Notes under the pieces: generated by a model
What the model was told of the DNA's origin: nothing
The model's database searches: none
Seen by the model: the letters and a program-made list of their open reading frames with translations, nothing else
Program-made: the position numbers and the translations under genes
In this document: positions 53,682 through 64,000 of the stretch, piece by piece
Layout: every line of letters begins with the position of its first letter
Numbering within the stretch: the stretch's first letter is position 1
NCBI RefSeq assembly: GCF_017976235.1
Contig: NZ_JACVHC010000003.1
Span: 496,001 to 560,000 of the forward strand
Source of the DNA: Pseudomonas anatoliensis
GTDB lineage: Bacteria; Pseudomonadota; Gammaproteobacteria; Pseudomonadales; Pseudomonadaceae
Reading direction: 5' to 3'
DNA length: 64,000 nt

Positions 53682-53951
53682 AGGGAATACCTGTACTGGG
53701 GACGGAAAACTGCCGAGCATTATAGAGCGGTGCACCGCCACTGGGCACTGGTTAAAAATCCGCACCGACGACCGAACGCCCTCAAACACTTATTACCGAC
53801 GGGCTGCAGCCCTTTGTCACACCGTGTGTTTGGGCGCATTCGCCGCACTGCGCTACAATCCTGCGCCTTTGCTGCCAGTCGGCTTAAATTCATTGATATC
53901 GCGCCTGCGGAACTCAGGTTCCGCGCCGATCTGCATTGCGAGGTCACCGCC
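53682..53951. promoter_or_regulatory. Divergent promoter region, rph / yicC
   Basis: TATAAT at 53724-53719 on the minus strand serves rph. On the plus strand TTGGGC (53830) and TACAAT (53854) with an 18-base spacer form a likely yicC promoter. No gene is seen. Confidence 0.5.
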
Positions 53952-55449
<1,498 letters not shown>

Positions 55450-55522
55450 TCAGCGCTTCCCAAAAGCGCTGCAAGGGCTTTACATTGGCACTTGCAGCGC
55501 GTTGAAGAGGTTGATCAAAAAA

Positions 55523-55554
55523 TCAGCGCTTCCCTAATCGCTGGTGTTTTTTTA
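55523..55554 (+). terminator. Weak terminator-like hairpin after gmk
   Basis: CAGCG and CGCTG pair around a 10-base loop, followed by GTG and seven T. It could end part of the yicC-gmk transcript before rpoZ. Confidence 0.45.
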
Positions 55555-55616
55555 AACTGCTCAGTCCGCTCGCCCAACCGGGCAGCGCGCATATTGCATT
55601 CGCTCCGAGGAATACC

Positions 55617-55880
55617 ATGGCCCGCGTAACCGTTGAAGACTGCCTGAACCACGTGGAAAACCGTTTTGAGCTGGTCATGCTCTCTACCAAACGTGCCCGT
55701 CAACTGGCCACCGGCGGCAAAGAGCCACTGGTTCAGTGGGAAAACGACAAGCCTACCGTTGTAGCGCTGCGTGAAATCGCTGAAGGCCTGATGAGCTACG
55801 AGTTCATCGCCGAGCAGGAAATCGTCCAGGATGAACCGCTGTTCGCAGCGTTCGAGGACGAGTCCAACGAGGCCGTCTAA
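55617..55880 (+). CDS. rpoZ: RNA polymerase omega subunit
   Basis: An 87-residue protein starting [20 protein letters not shown] with the RARQLATGG block, the omega family. It stabilises the beta-prime subunit and contributes to ppGpp binding. It is 57 bases upstream of spoT, a conserved pair. AGGAAT lies before the ATG. Confidence 0.97.
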   Translation: MARVTVEDCLNHVENRFELVMLSTKRARQLATGGKEPLVQWENDKPTVVALREIAEGLMSYEFIAEQEIVQDEPLFAAFEDESNEAV

Positions 55881-55937
55881 GCCTATGCCTGGTCGACGTA
55901 GCACGGCGCAGGGTCACAACGTACGGCAGGAGTCATC

Positions 55938-58043
55938 ATGCCGAGCATAGACGCCCTCGCCGATCGCTTATCGACCTACCTCGGCAATGACCAGGTCAAC
56001 CTGGTCCGCCGAGCGTATTTCTACGCCGAACAAGCCCACGACGGCCAACGCCGACGCAGTGGCGAGGCGTACGTCACGCATCCTCTTGCCGTGGCAAATA
56101 TTCTTGCCGACATGCACATGGACCATCAGAGCCTGATGGCTGCGATGCTGCATGACGTGATTGAAGACACCGGTATCGCCAAAGAAGCGCTGCAAGCGCA
56201 GTTCGGTGAAACCGTGGCCGAACTGGTCGATGGGGTCAGCAAACTGACCCAGATGAACTTCGAGACCAAGGCCGAAGCCCAGGCTGAAAACTTCCAGAAA
56301 ATGGCCATGGCCATGGCACGCGACATCCGCGTGATCCTGGTCAAGCTCGCTGACCGCCTGCACAACATGCGCACGCTGGAAGTGCTGTCCGGAGAAAAAC
56401 GCCGCCGGATCGCCAAGGAAACCCTCGAAATCTACGCGCCCATCGCCAACCGGCTGGGTATGCATGCCATTCGCATCGAATTCGAAGACCTCGGCTTCAA
56501 GGCCATGCACCCGATGCGTTCCGCGCGGATCTACCAGGCGGTCAAGCGCGCCCGGGGCAACCGCAAGGAAATCGTCAACAAGATCGAAGAATCCCTCGGC
56601 CATTGCCTCGCTATCGACGGCATCCAGGGCGAAGTCAGCGGTCGCCAGAAACACCTCTACGGCATCTACAAGAAAATGCGCGGCAAGCGTCGGGCCTTCA
56701 ACGAGATCATGGACGTCTACGCGTTCCGGATCATCGTCGACAAGGTCGACACCTGCTACCGCGTGCTGGGTGCTGTGCATAATTTGTACAAACCGTTGCC
56801 GGGGCGCTTCAAGGATTACATCGCCATCCCCAAGGCCAACGGCTATCAGTCGCTCCACACCACGCTGTTCGGTATGCACGGCGTACCGATCGAGATCCAG
56901 ATCCGCACCCGCGAAATGGAAGAGATGGCCAACAACGGCATCGCCGCCCATTGGCTGTACAAATCCAGCGGTGACGAGCAGCCGAAGGGCACTCACGCCC
57001 GCGCCCGCCAGTGGGTCAAAGGCGTGCTGGAAATGCAGCAACGCGCCGGCAACTCGCTGGAATTCATCGAAAGCGTGAAGATCGACCTGTTCCCGGACGA
57101 GGTCTACGTATTCACGCCAAAAGGCCGGATCATGGAGCTGCCAAAAGGCTCCACGGCGGTCGACTTCGCCTACGCGGTGCACACCGATGTCGGTAACAGC
57201 TGCATCGCCTGCCGGATCAACCGCCGTCTCGCACCGCTGTCCGAGCCGTTGCAAAGTGGCTCCACGGTCGAGATCGTCAGCGCGCCCGGCGCACGACCGA
57301 ACCCGGCTTGGCTCAACTTCGTGGTCACCGGCAAGGCGCGCACGCACATTCGCCATGCGCTGAAACTGCAACGCCGCTCCGAATCCATCAGCCTCGGCGA
57401 ACGCCTGCTGAACAAGGTACTGAACGGTTTCGACAGCTCGCTGGAGAAGATCCCGAACGAGCGCGTCAAGGCGATGCTCACCGAGTACCGCCTCGAACTG
57501 ATCGAAGACCTGCTCGAAGACATTGGCCTGGGTAATCGCATGGCCTATGTGGTCGCCCGTCGCCTGCTTGGCGAAGGCGAACAACTGCCTAGCCCGGAAG
57601 GCCCGCTGGCGATTCGCGGTACCGAAGGCCTGGTGCTGAGCTACGCCAAATGCTGCACGCCGATCCCGGGCGACCCGATTGTCGGGCACCTGTCGGCGGG
57701 CAAGGGCATGGTCGTGCACCTGGACAACTGCCGCAATATCAGCGAAATCAGGCACAACCCGGAAAAATGCATCCAGCTCTCGTGGGCCAAGGATGTCACC
57801 GGCGAATTCAACGTCGAACTGCGTGTCGAGCTGGAGCACCAGCGCGGCCTGATCGCCCTGCTGGCCAGCAGCGTCAACGCAGCCGATGGCAATATCGAGA
57901 AAATCAGCATGGACGAACGCGATGGTCGTATCAGCGTCGTCCAACTGGTGGTCAGCGTTCACGACCGTGTGCACCTGGCCCGCGTAATCAAGAAACTGCG
58001 CGCACTGACCGGGGTGATCCGCATCACCCGCATGCGTGCATAA
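55938..58043 (+). CDS. spoT: Bifunctional (p)ppGpp synthetase/hydrolase SpoT
   Basis: A 701-residue RelA/SpoT protein. Domains in order: the HD hydrolase (MLHDVIEDT near residue 70 with its HD and ED ligands, so the hydrolase should be active), the synthetase (GRQKHLYGIYKKM and the YQSLHTT block), TGS (VYVFTPKGRIMELPKGSTAVDFAYAVH), and a C-terminal ACT. It sets ppGpp levels. It follows rpoZ. Confidence 0.97.
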   Translation: MPSIDALADRLSTYLGNDQVNLVRRAYFYAEQAHDGQRRRSGEAYVTHPLAVANILADMHMDHQSLMAAMLHDVIEDTGIAKEALQAQFGETVAELVDGVSKLTQMNFETKAEAQAENFQKMAMAMARDIRVILVKLADRLHNMRTLEVLSGEKRRRIAKETLEIYAPIANRLGMHAIRIEFEDLGFKAMHPMRSARIYQAVKRARGNRKEIVNKIEESLGHCLAIDGIQGEVSGRQKHLYGIYKKMRGKRRAFNEIMDVYAFRIIVDKVDTCYRVLGAVHNLYKPLPGRFKDYIAIPKANGYQSLHTTLFGMHGVPIEIQIRTREMEEMANNGIAAHWLYKSSGDEQPKGTHARARQWVKGVLEMQQRAGNSLEFIESVKIDLFPDEVYVFTPKGRIMELPKGSTAVDFAYAVHTDVGNSCIACRINRRLAPLSEPLQSGSTVEIVSAPGARPNPAWLNFVVTGKARTHIRHALKLQRRSESISLGERLLNKVLNGFDSSLEKIPNERVKAMLTEYRLELIEDLLEDIGLGNRMAYVVARRLLGEGEQLPSPEGPLAIRGTEGLVLSYAKCCTPIPGDPIVGHLSAGKGMVVHLDNCRNISEIRHNPEKCIQLSWAKDVTGEFNVELRVELEHQRGLIALLASSVNAADGNIEKISMDERDGRISVVQLVVSVHDRVHLARVIKKLRALTGVIRITRMRA

Positions 58044-58067
58044 GTCCACCCTTACAAGGAGTCATGC

Positions 58068-58448
58068 ATGACCAAGACAGTTATCACCAGCGACAAGGCC
58101 CCTGCTGCTATCGGCACTTACTCCCAGGCGATCAAGGCTGGCAACACCGTCTACATGTCGGGTCAGATCCCGCTGGACCCAAAAACCATGGAACTGGTTG
58201 AAGGCTTCGAAGCCCAGACCGTCCAGGTGTTCGAGAACCTCAAAGCCGTAGCCGAAGCCGCCGGCGGTTCGTTCAAGGACATCGTCAAACTGAACATCTT
58301 CCTCACCGACCTGAGCCACTTCGCCAAGGTCAACGAGATCATGGGCAAATACTTCGACCAGCCGTACCCGGCCCGCGCCGCCATTGGCGTTGCTGCCCTG
58401 CCAAAGGGTTCGCAGGTTGAAATGGATGCCATTCTGGTCATCGAGTGA
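58068..58448 (+). CDS. ridA: RidA family enamine/imine deaminase (2)
   Basis: A 126-residue canonical RidA protein: ATVYMSGQ-type block (here [19 protein letters not shown]), the active Arg in [14 protein letters not shown] and the final [10 protein letters not shown]. It hydrolyses reactive enamine/imine intermediates. It starts 25 bases after spoT and is followed by a lipoprotein gene, in the order usual for pseudomonads. It is a closer match to canonical RidA than the dad-operon copy. Confidence 0.95.
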   Translation: MTKTVITSDKAPAAIGTYSQAIKAGNTVYMSGQIPLDPKTMELVEGFEAQTVQVFENLKAVAEAAGGSFKDIVKLNIFLTDLSHFAKVNEIMGKYFDQPYPARAAIGVAALPKGSQVEMDAILVIE

Positions 58449-58517
58449 TGCGCACGGCGCGGCCTTCATACGCCGCGCCGACTGCTCTGCAAGAAAAGGT
58501 TTTGAAAGGATTCCACC

Positions 58518-59258
58518 ATGCGCAAAGCGCTTGCTCTCTCGCTGTTCGCCATTTTCCTCGGCGGCTGCGCCAGCGACCCTGCCGACCGTGACATCAGCGG
58601 CACCTGGATCAATCAGGTGGCCATTGATGCTGCCACCAAGGGCGGCTCCCTGCGCGAAGCGCTTCAGGCTTACGGCCCGAACCTGGAATGGGACGTCAAC
58701 ACCAAGGCCGGCCAGGCCCGCTACACCAACGGTTTTGAGAAAGTCGAAGGTCGGTTGCTGGGCGAACAGTCCGGTGCCTGGAAAGTCGACTTTTATGGCA
58801 GCTCCGCCAGCGAGCTGAAACGCGACGGCAATCAACTGCAACAGGCCGCCAGCGACAACGAACCGGAACAGCTCTTCGACCGCGCGCAGATCCAGGTACC
58901 CGAAGGCGCGCCGATTGGTGCGAGCTTCGAACGCGCACTATATTCAACCTACATGGGCGGCACCTGGAAAATCGCCAATGGTCAGGGCGAAGGCAGCACC
59001 GTGCAGTTTCAGGCCGACGGCCAGGTCTCCGGCCTGCCGGGCGCCGATCGTTACGCGTTATGCCTGGCGGGCGATTGCGCATCGATGAGCAGTGGCAACG
59101 ACAGCATGTGGTTGCAGCAGAACGGCCAGGGCAACAACTGGATCTTTGTGCGCAAGGGCAAGGAACTGGAAATCCTGCAAGCGGTGAACACCGCTCTGGC
59201 GGATGAACAACCGCAGTTCACCGCAGGTGAGCGCAAGTGGTTGCTCGAGAAGCAGTAA
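58518..59258 (+). CDS. Hypothetical lipoprotein
   Basis: A 246-residue exported protein with a lipobox at LGGCASDPADRD (Cys about residue 17). The mature part is polar with two tandem blocks containing GTW (SGTWINQ and GGTWKI), and a pair of Cys in CLAGDC. I do not recognise a function. It lies 69 bases after ridA. Asp after the Cys is not directly at +2 (Ala-Ser), so outer-membrane sorting is expected. Confidence 0.75.
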   Translation: MRKALALSLFAIFLGGCASDPADRDISGTWINQVAIDAATKGGSLREALQAYGPNLEWDVNTKAGQARYTNGFEKVEGRLLGEQSGAWKVDFYGSSASELKRDGNQLQQAASDNEPEQLFDRAQIQVPEGAPIGASFERALYSTYMGGTWKIANGQGEGSTVQFQADGQVSGLPGADRYALCLAGDCASMSSGNDSMWLQQNGQGNNWIFVRKGKELEILQAVNTALADEQPQFTAGERKWLLEKQ

Positions 59259-59282
59259 TTACACCTGAGAACAACATTTGAC

Positions 59283-59376
59283 CCTGTGGGAGCGGGCTTG
59301 CCCGCGATGAGGCTAGCAGACCCAACACTTGTGTTGCCTGCCTGGCCGCCATCGCGGGCAAGCCCGCTCCCACAGT
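59283..59376. repeat. REP doublet, family B (inverted)
   Basis: GAGCGGGCTTGCCCGCGATG and CATCGCGGGCAAGCCCGCTC, exact inverted arms about 40 bases apart, between the convergent lipoprotein and epimerase genes. Confidence 0.92.
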
Positions 59377-59395
59377 GGTTTGTTGTGTCCGGAAG

Positions 59396-60253
59396 TCAGC
59401 ATTTACCTTCAAGAATCGCCGCATACCCCTCGCGATAACTCGGATACTTTGGCGTCCAGCCCAACGCTTTCGCCCGCGCATTGCTGCAACGTTTGCTGCC
59501 GGTGCGCCGCACGCTTTCATCTTCCGACCATTCAGTGACACCCAGATACTCGCGTAACCAGCCCACCACCTCGGCCAGCGGCGCCGGCGCGTCATCGACA
59601 CCGATGTAGATCGGCTCCAGCGCCACGCCCCGACGGTCAGCCTCAAGCAGAAACGCCAGCAACCCCGCCGCATCATCAACATGGATACGATTGCCATACA
59701 GCGGCGGATCAACGGCCACTCGATAGCCACGCCGTACCTGAGTCAACAGCCATTCCCGGCCCGGGCCGTAAATACCGGTCAGGCGCAGGATGCTCGCCGG
59801 GATACCACTGTTGAGCGCTACCTGCTCGGCTTCAAGCATCAATCGCCCCGAGTAACCGGTGGCGACGGTCTCGGAAGTCTCATCCACCCACTCGCCGTCC
59901 AGTTGCCCGTAGACACTGCTGCTGGACACGAAGATCAGCCGATCCGGCACTTGACCATAGTCGTCCAACCAACTCAGTACATTTTGCAAACCCTGCACGT
60001 AAGCCGCTCGATAACCGGCCTCATCGTGATCGGTGGCAGCGGCGCAGTACACCAGGTAATCCACGGCACCGACCGGCCAGGTCGCCGGGCAGTCTTCGTT
60101 GAAGAGGTCGCCGGCAACGCCGATGACCCCTTCAGGCAGGCGCGAGACATTTCGGCGCAAGCCATGAACTTCCCAACCAGCAGCCAACAATTGCGTGGCC
60201 AGACGGCTGCCGACATCACCACAACCGGCGATCAAAACAGAAGGCGCGGACAT
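59396..60253 (-). CDS. NAD(P)-dependent epimerase/dehydratase-like protein (YeeZ-like)
   Basis: A 285-residue Rossmann protein of the extended SDR type. The nucleotide motif is VLIAGCGDVGSRLATQLLA at the N-terminus, and SSSSVYG with a later YSGRLMLEAEQ carries the region of the catalytic Ser-Tyr; the usual YxxxK Lys is not evident (YSGRL). It may not be an active dehydrogenase. The YeeZ/YbjT-like role is unknown. The start at 60253 begins the Rossmann fold. It is divergent from exbB. Confidence 0.82.
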   Translation of the reverse strand: MSAPSVLIAGCGDVGSRLATQLLAAGWEVHGLRRNVSRLPEGVIGVAGDLFNEDCPATWPVGAVDYLVYCAAATDHDEAGYRAAYVQGLQNVLSWLDDYGQVPDRLIFVSSSSVYGQLDGEWVDETSETVATGYSGRLMLEAEQVALNSGIPASILRLTGIYGPGREWLLTQVRRGYRVAVDPPLYGNRIHVDDAAGLLAFLLEADRRGVALEPIYIGVDDAPAPLAEVVGWLREYLGVTEWSEDESVRRTGSKRCSNARAKALGWTPKYPSYREGYAAILEGKC

Positions 60254-60441
60254 CAAAAAACTCCCATCGGAAAGGCACAGACTAGCCTCGGCGAAGGACG
60301 AACGGCTAGCAATCAAGGAAAAAAAGTTACTCTATTACTTTTGTTAACAAGAATTACTTGCAATAATGCCTGCCACTTTTGTTCTCGGCCTCACGAGGCC
60401 TGGAAGAGCATTACCGTTTTTCTATCTCAGGTCCGGCCAGC

Positions 60442-61395
60442 ATGAATCGTAATCAAATCCCCGCTTCGCCAACCAAACGACCTCGCGCCTGGAGCGCGGT
60501 GGCGGCTCTGTTGCTCAGCCTGATGCTGACGCCAACCGCCGCTTTCGCCGACGCTCAGGCACCCGCTGCTCCGGCTGCCTCCGAACAGAGCGCTCCAGCA
60601 GCGGCTGCACCGGATGCAACGACCCCGGTTCAAACCCTCGACGACGCACCTGCCGATGCGCCAGAAGTCCTTGAAGCCGACAACAGCCTGGGCATGGCTC
60701 ACGACCTGTCACCTTGGGGCATGTACCAGAACGCCGACATCATCGTGAAAATCGTGATGATCGGCCTGGCCATTGCGTCGATCATCACCTGGACCATCTG
60801 GATCGCCAAGGGCTTTGAGCTGATGGGCGCCAAGCGTCGTCTGCGTGGCGAAATCGCCGCCCTGAAAAAGGCCGCCACCCTTAAAGAAGCCAGCGCCACA
60901 GCGGCGAAGGAAGGCACGCTCGCCAACCTGTTGGTGCACGATGCGCTCGAAGAGATGCGCCTGTCGGCCAACAGCCGTGAGAAAGAAGGCATCAAGGAAC
61001 GCGTCAGCTTCCGTCTCGAGCGCCTGGTAGCTGCCTGCGGTCGCAACATGAGCAGCGGCACCGGCGTGCTGGCTACCATCGGTTCCACCGCACCGTTTGT
61101 CGGCCTGTTCGGCACCGTGTGGGGCATCATGAACTCCTTCATCGGCATCGCCAAAACCCAAACCACCAACCTTGCCGTCGTGGCACCTGGTATCGCTGAA
61201 GCGCTGCTGGCCACCGCACTGGGTCTGGTGGCTGCGATTCCTGCGGTAGTGATCTACAACGTCTTCGCCCGCTCCATCGCCGGTTACAAGGCGCAGGTCT
61301 CCGATGCCTCGGCAGAAGTCCTGCTGCTGGTCAGCCGTGACCTCGATCACCAGCCTGAGCGCAGCTCGCAACCGCACATGGTGAAAGTGGGGTAA
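60442..61395 (+). CDS. exbB: TonB-system energising protein ExbB
   Basis: A 317-residue protein with an N-terminal signal-like segment (to about 35), an Ala/Pro-rich linker (about 38-80), then three membrane helices. It has the MotA/TolQ/ExbB block (TIGSTAPFVGLFGTVWGIMN and LLATALGLVAAIPAVVIYN). With ExbD it uses the proton gradient to drive TonB. The long N-terminal extension is typical of Pseudomonas ExbB. A TTGTTAACAA palindrome (60341-60350) lies upstream in an AT-rich promoter and is not a clear Fur box. Confidence 0.94.
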   Translation: MNRNQIPASPTKRPRAWSAVAALLLSLMLTPTAAFADAQAPAAPAASEQSAPAAAAPDATTPVQTLDDAPADAPEVLEADNSLGMAHDLSPWGMYQNADIIVKIVMIGLAIASIITWTIWIAKGFELMGAKRRLRGEIAALKKAATLKEASATAAKEGTLANLLVHDALEEMRLSANSREKEGIKERVSFRLERLVAACGRNMSSGTGVLATIGSTAPFVGLFGTVWGIMNSFIGIAKTQTTNLAVVAPGIAEALLATALGLVAAIPAVVIYNVFARSIAGYKAQVSDASAEVLLLVSRDLDHQPERSSQPHMVKVG

Positions 61396-61401
61396 TCGGC
61401 C

Positions 61402-61830
61402 ATGGGCCTGCATTTGAAAGAAGGCGCAGACGACGATCTGGCCGAGAACCACGAAATCAACGTCACACCGTTCATCGATGTAATGCTGGTGCTATTGATC
61501 ATCTTCATGGTGGCCGCTCCATTGGCCACTGTCGATATCAAAGTCGACCTGCCCGCCTCGACCGCCAAACCGGCGCCGCGGCCAGAGAAGCCGGTGTTCC
61601 TTAGCGTCAAGGCTGATCAGCGCCTGTTCCTCGGCGAAGACGAAGTGAAGCCTGAAACACTGGGCGCCACCCTCGACGCCCGCACCAAAGGCAAGAAAGA
61701 CACCACCATCTTCTTCCAGGCCGACAAAGGCGTGGATTACGGCGACCTGATGAGCGTGATGGATAACCTGCGCTCTGCCGGTTACCTGAAGGTTGGTCTG
61801 GTGGGACTTGAGAGCGCAGTCAAAAAATGA
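61402..61830 (+). CDS. exbD: TonB-system protein ExbD
   Basis: A 142-residue protein with one N-terminal membrane helix carrying the proton-channel Asp: NVTPFIDVMLVLLIIFMVAA. The periplasmic domain includes the ExbD/TolR fold (VSLSVKADQRLFLGED-like block). It starts six bases after exbB and its stop overlaps the tonB start by four bases, so the three genes form one operon. Confidence 0.95.
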   Translation: MGLHLKEGADDDLAENHEINVTPFIDVMLVLLIIFMVAAPLATVDIKVDLPASTAKPAPRPEKPVFLSVKADQRLFLGEDEVKPETLGATLDARTKGKKDTTIFFQADKGVDYGDLMSVMDNLRSAGYLKVGLVGLESAVKK

Positions 61831-62573
61831 TCACGACGCGCCATAAGCTGACGCGTTACAGCGGTAGCCTGGCCGTGGTGCTGGGCGTTCACGCGCTGGC
61901 CATCGCGCTGGCGCTGAACTGGACTACCCGCCCGCCCATCGAACTGCCTCCCCAGGCAATGATGGTCGAGCTGGCCCCGGTTCCAGCCCCGCCACCGCCA
62001 GCTCCGCCGAAAGTCGTCACCCCGCCGCAGCCACCGGCTCCGGTTGAAGAACTGCCGATTCCGAAATTGGCTGAAGCACCGAAAGCCGAAATCGCGGTGC
62101 AAAAACCAAAACCGAAGCCAAAGCCTAAACCGCCGAAGCCTGTCGAGAAGAAGCTGCCCGACCCGCCGAAGGAAAAGCCTTCCGAGGAAAAACCGGCCGA
62201 CACACCACCGACACCTGCACCGACAGAGAAATCTGCTGCACCCGCACCAGGCCCGTCGCCAGCCCAGATGGCTGCCAAGGCCAGCTGGCAAGGTACTCTG
62301 CTTGCGCATTTGGCCAAGTACAAAAAGTACCCGCAAAGCGCACAGGCGCGCGGCAAGGAAGGCTTGAATCGTCTGCGTTTCGTGGTCGATGGCGAAGGCA
62401 ACGTGCTGTCGTTCGAACTGGTGGGCCGCTCGGGCAACGCCGATCTGGACCGGGCCACCCTGGAAATGATCCGCCGCGCACAACCGCTGCCCAAACCACC
62501 GGCCGACATGTTGACCAATGGCTCGATTGAAATTGTTGCGCCATTTGTTTACTCGCTGGAACGCCGTCGTTAA
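61827..62573 (+). CDS. tonB: Energy-transducing protein TonB
   Basis: A 248-residue protein with an N-terminal membrane helix (about 15-33, SLAVVLGVHALAIALALNW), a long Pro/Lys-rich periplasmic spacer (about 50-150, repeats of KP and PP) and the globular TonB_C domain (residues 160-245, KYPQSAQARGKEGLNRLRF). It links ExbBD energy to outer-membrane receptors. The spacer is long enough to cross the periplasm. Confidence 0.95.
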   Translation: MITTRHKLTRYSGSLAVVLGVHALAIALALNWTTRPPIELPPQAMMVELAPVPAPPPPAPPKVVTPPQPPAPVEELPIPKLAEAPKAEIAVQKPKPKPKPKPPKPVEKKLPDPPKEKPSEEKPADTPPTPAPTEKSAAPAPGPSPAQMAAKASWQGTLLAHLAKYKKYPQSAQARGKEGLNRLRFVVDGEGNVLSFELVGRSGNADLDRATLEMIRRAQPLPKPPADMLTNGSIEIVAPFVYSLERRR

Positions 62574-62579
62574 GGAGCA

Positions 62580-62666
62580 AGATCAAAAGATCGCAGCCTT
62601 CGGCAGCTCCTACAGGTAGTCACATGCTCATGTAGGAGCTGCCGAAGGCTGCGATCTTTTCTTTTT
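62580..62666. repeat. REP doublet, family A (inverted)
   Basis: GATCGCAGCCTTCGGCAGC and GCTGCCGAAGGCTGCGATC, exact inverted arms with a short spacer, between tonB and oxyR. Confidence 0.92.
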
Positions 62667-62785
62667 TCCAGATCTGGCACCGGCAAACCGGCATTGCCCG
62701 GTGTCGCACTCCTCCCTCAGTCTGATAACGTGCGTCTATCGATTGCAGCCGGTATGCTTGGCCCGCATCTTCATGGACGCTTGCT

Positions 62786-63715
62786 ATGACCCTCACAGAA
62801 TTACGCTACATCGTCACCCTCGCCCAAGAGCAGCATTTCGGCCACGCCGCCGAAAAATGCCACGTCAGCCAGCCGACCCTGTCGGTGGGCGTGAAGAAAC
62901 TTGAAGACGAACTCGGTGTGCTGATTTTCGAGCGCAGCAAGAGTGCCGTGCGTGTGACGCCGGTCGGCGAAGGCATCGTCGCCCAGGCGCAGAAAGTCCT
63001 GGAACAGGCCCAAGGCATTCGCGAGCTGGCCCAGGCCGGCAAGAACCAGCTGACCGCTCCGCTGAAAGTCGGCGCGATCTACACCGTCGGCCCGTACCTG
63101 TTTCCACACCTGATTCCCCAACTGCACCGGGTCGCCCCGCAGATGCCGTTGTATATCGAAGAAAACTTCACCCACGTGCTGCGCGATAAACTGCGCAACG
63201 GCGAACTCGACGCGATCATCATCGCCTTGCCGTTCAACGAAGCCGACGTGCTGACCCTGCAACTCTATGACGAGCCGTTCTACGTCTTGATGCCAGCGCA
63301 GCACCCGTGGACCCAGAAAGAAACCATCGACGCCGGCCTGCTCAACGACAAGAGCCTGCTGCTGCTCGGCGAAGGCCACTGCTTCCGCGATCAAGTACTG
63401 GAAGCCTGCCCGACCCTGACCAAGGGCAGTGACGGCGCCAAGCACACCACGGTCGAATCCAGCTCGCTGGAAACCATTCGCCACATGGTTGCCTCCGGTC
63501 TGGGCATCTCGATCCTGCCGTTGTCGGCGGTCGACAGCCACCACTACGCCCCGGGCGTGATCGAAGTGCGGCCCTTGTCGCCGCCGGTGCCATTCCGCAC
63601 CGTGGCGATTGCCTGGCGCGCGAGCTTTCCACGGCCCAAAGCCATCGAGATTCTCGCCGACTCCATTCGCCTGTGCTCGGTGGCCAAGCCAGCGGCACCG
63701 GTTACAGCCGGTTAA
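62786..63715 (+). CDS. oxyR: Hydrogen-peroxide-sensing LysR regulator OxyR
   Basis: A 309-residue LysR protein with the OxyR N-terminus MTLTELRYIVTLAQEQHFG and the redox Cys pair in GEGHCFRDQVLEACP, nine residues apart as in E. coli C199/C208. It senses peroxide by disulfide formation and activates catalase and alkyl hydroperoxide reductase genes. The start at 62786 is clear. It lies 9 bases upstream of recG, a known operon pair in Pseudomonas. Confidence 0.96.
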   Translation: MTLTELRYIVTLAQEQHFGHAAEKCHVSQPTLSVGVKKLEDELGVLIFERSKSAVRVTPVGEGIVAQAQKVLEQAQGIRELAQAGKNQLTAPLKVGAIYTVGPYLFPHLIPQLHRVAPQMPLYIEENFTHVLRDKLRNGELDAIIIALPFNEADVLTLQLYDEPFYVLMPAQHPWTQKETIDAGLLNDKSLLLLGEGHCFRDQVLEACPTLTKGSDGAKHTTVESSSLETIRHMVASGLGISILPLSAVDSHHYAPGVIEVRPLSPPVPFRTVAIAWRASFPRPKAIEILADSIRLCSVAKPAAPVTAG

Positions 63716-63724
63716 GCGAGCGTC

Positions 63725-64000
63725 ATGACAGAGCTGTCGCAAGTGTCGGTGACGGCACTCAAGGGTGTCGGCGAAGCCATGGCCGAGAAGTTGGCCAAGG
63801 TCGGTCTGGAGAACCTCCAGGACGTGCTGTTCCACCTGCCGCTGCGCTATCAGGATCGCACCCGCGTGGTGCCGATCGGCCACTTGCGACCAGGACAGGA
63901 CGCCGTGGTCGAAGGCACCGTCAGCGGCGCCGACGTGGTCATGGGCCGTCGTCGCAGCCTCGTCGTGCGCTTGCAGGACGGCACGGGCGGCCTGAGCTTG
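63725..64000 (+). CDS. recG: ATP-dependent DNA helicase RecG (5' part, runs off the window)
   Basis: The first 92 residues of RecG. LKGVGEAMAEKLAKVGLEN is the N-terminal helix-hairpin-helix-like part and LFHLPLRYQDRTRV leads to the wedge (OB-fold) domain. RecG remodels stalled forks and branched DNA. The ATG at 63725 lies 9 bases after the oxyR stop. The helicase domains lie beyond the window. Confidence 0.93.
   Translation, partial: MTELSQVSVTALKGVGEAMAEKLAKVGLENLQDVLFHLPLRYQDRTRVVPIGHLRPGQDAVVEGTVSGADVVMGRRRSLVVRLQDGTGGLSL

Noticed and set aside
55968..58049. A 693-residue minus-strand frame across spoT
   Set aside because: It mirrors spoT, which has every expected domain. The reverse product is rich in His, Asp and Phe without motifs.
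60340..60366. A Fur box upstream of exbB
   Set aside because: The AT-rich stretch has a TTGTTAACAA palindrome but does not match the GATAAT-type repeated unit well enough to claim iron control.

Overview
This is a stretch of Pseudomonas chromosome, most likely from the P. fluorescens group. Three things point there. The coding sequence is GC-rich. The backbone gene order matches, from memory, the ubiK to recG arc of P. aeruginosa PAO1 (comM, rep, xpt, dadX-ridA-dadA/lrp, kauB, rpmGB, radC, coaBC-dut-algC-argB, pyrE/crc, rph/yicC-gmk-rpoZ-spoT, exbB-exbD-tonB, oxyR-recG). At least sixteen intergenic REP/REPIN-type palindromes of several families are scattered between genes, as is typical of these pseudomonads.

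Layout. 1-15.9 kb: ubiK, a small GNAT insert, comM, an aldose-epimerase-like protein, a chemoreceptor, a LysR/MATE pair, a GGDEF-EAL protein, rep helicase, xpt and a large acetyl-CoA hydrolase/transferase. 15.9-21.9 kb: an AT-rich island holding a class II lanthipeptide-like operon: a 60-residue Cys-rich precursor, a LanM-like synthetase, two membrane proteins that look like ABC-exporter membrane halves without ATPase domains, and a free-standing ATPase. 21.9-28.5 kb: cytochrome c5 and the amine/D-alanine catabolic block (PuuR-like regulator, dadX, ridA, dadA, lrp, a PuuB-like oxidase). 28.6-39.9 kb: a DUF1127/MocR divergent pair, a chaperone-usher fimbrial operon that seems to lack a tip subunit, a PLD-type lipoprotein, an MFS transporter, an aldehyde dehydrogenase and a cupin. 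40-52.1 kb: rpmGB, a peptide-binding protein, radC, coaBC-dut-algC-argB, an undescribed three-gene group, and divergent pyrE/crc and gltS. 52.5-64 kb: rph, yicC, gmk, rpoZ, spoT, ridA-like, a lipoprotein, an epimerase, exbBD-tonB, oxyR and the start of recG, which runs off the end.

How the genes work together. D-alanine is produced by DadX and oxidised by DadA under Lrp control, with RidA removing reactive imine/enamine products. The PuuR-like regulator, PuuB-like oxidase and KauB-like dehydrogenase fit polyamine/amine catabolism. ExbB-ExbD-TonB powers outer-membrane uptake. Gmk, RpoZ and SpoT link guanine nucleotides to the stringent response.

The most novel region is the lanthipeptide-like operon. 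Its synthetase appears to have lost one cyclase zinc ligand (Cys to Ser) and one kinase-site histidine (His to Thr). Its precursor has an unusual Cys spacing and no GG leader site. The export system appears split and has no leader peptidase. Two regulatory structures also stand out: a predicted multi-helix leader that buries the rpmB ribosome-binding site, and four copies of one 7-bp word in the MocR/DUF1127 divergent promoter. All family assignments come from reading the sequence; no database search was run.
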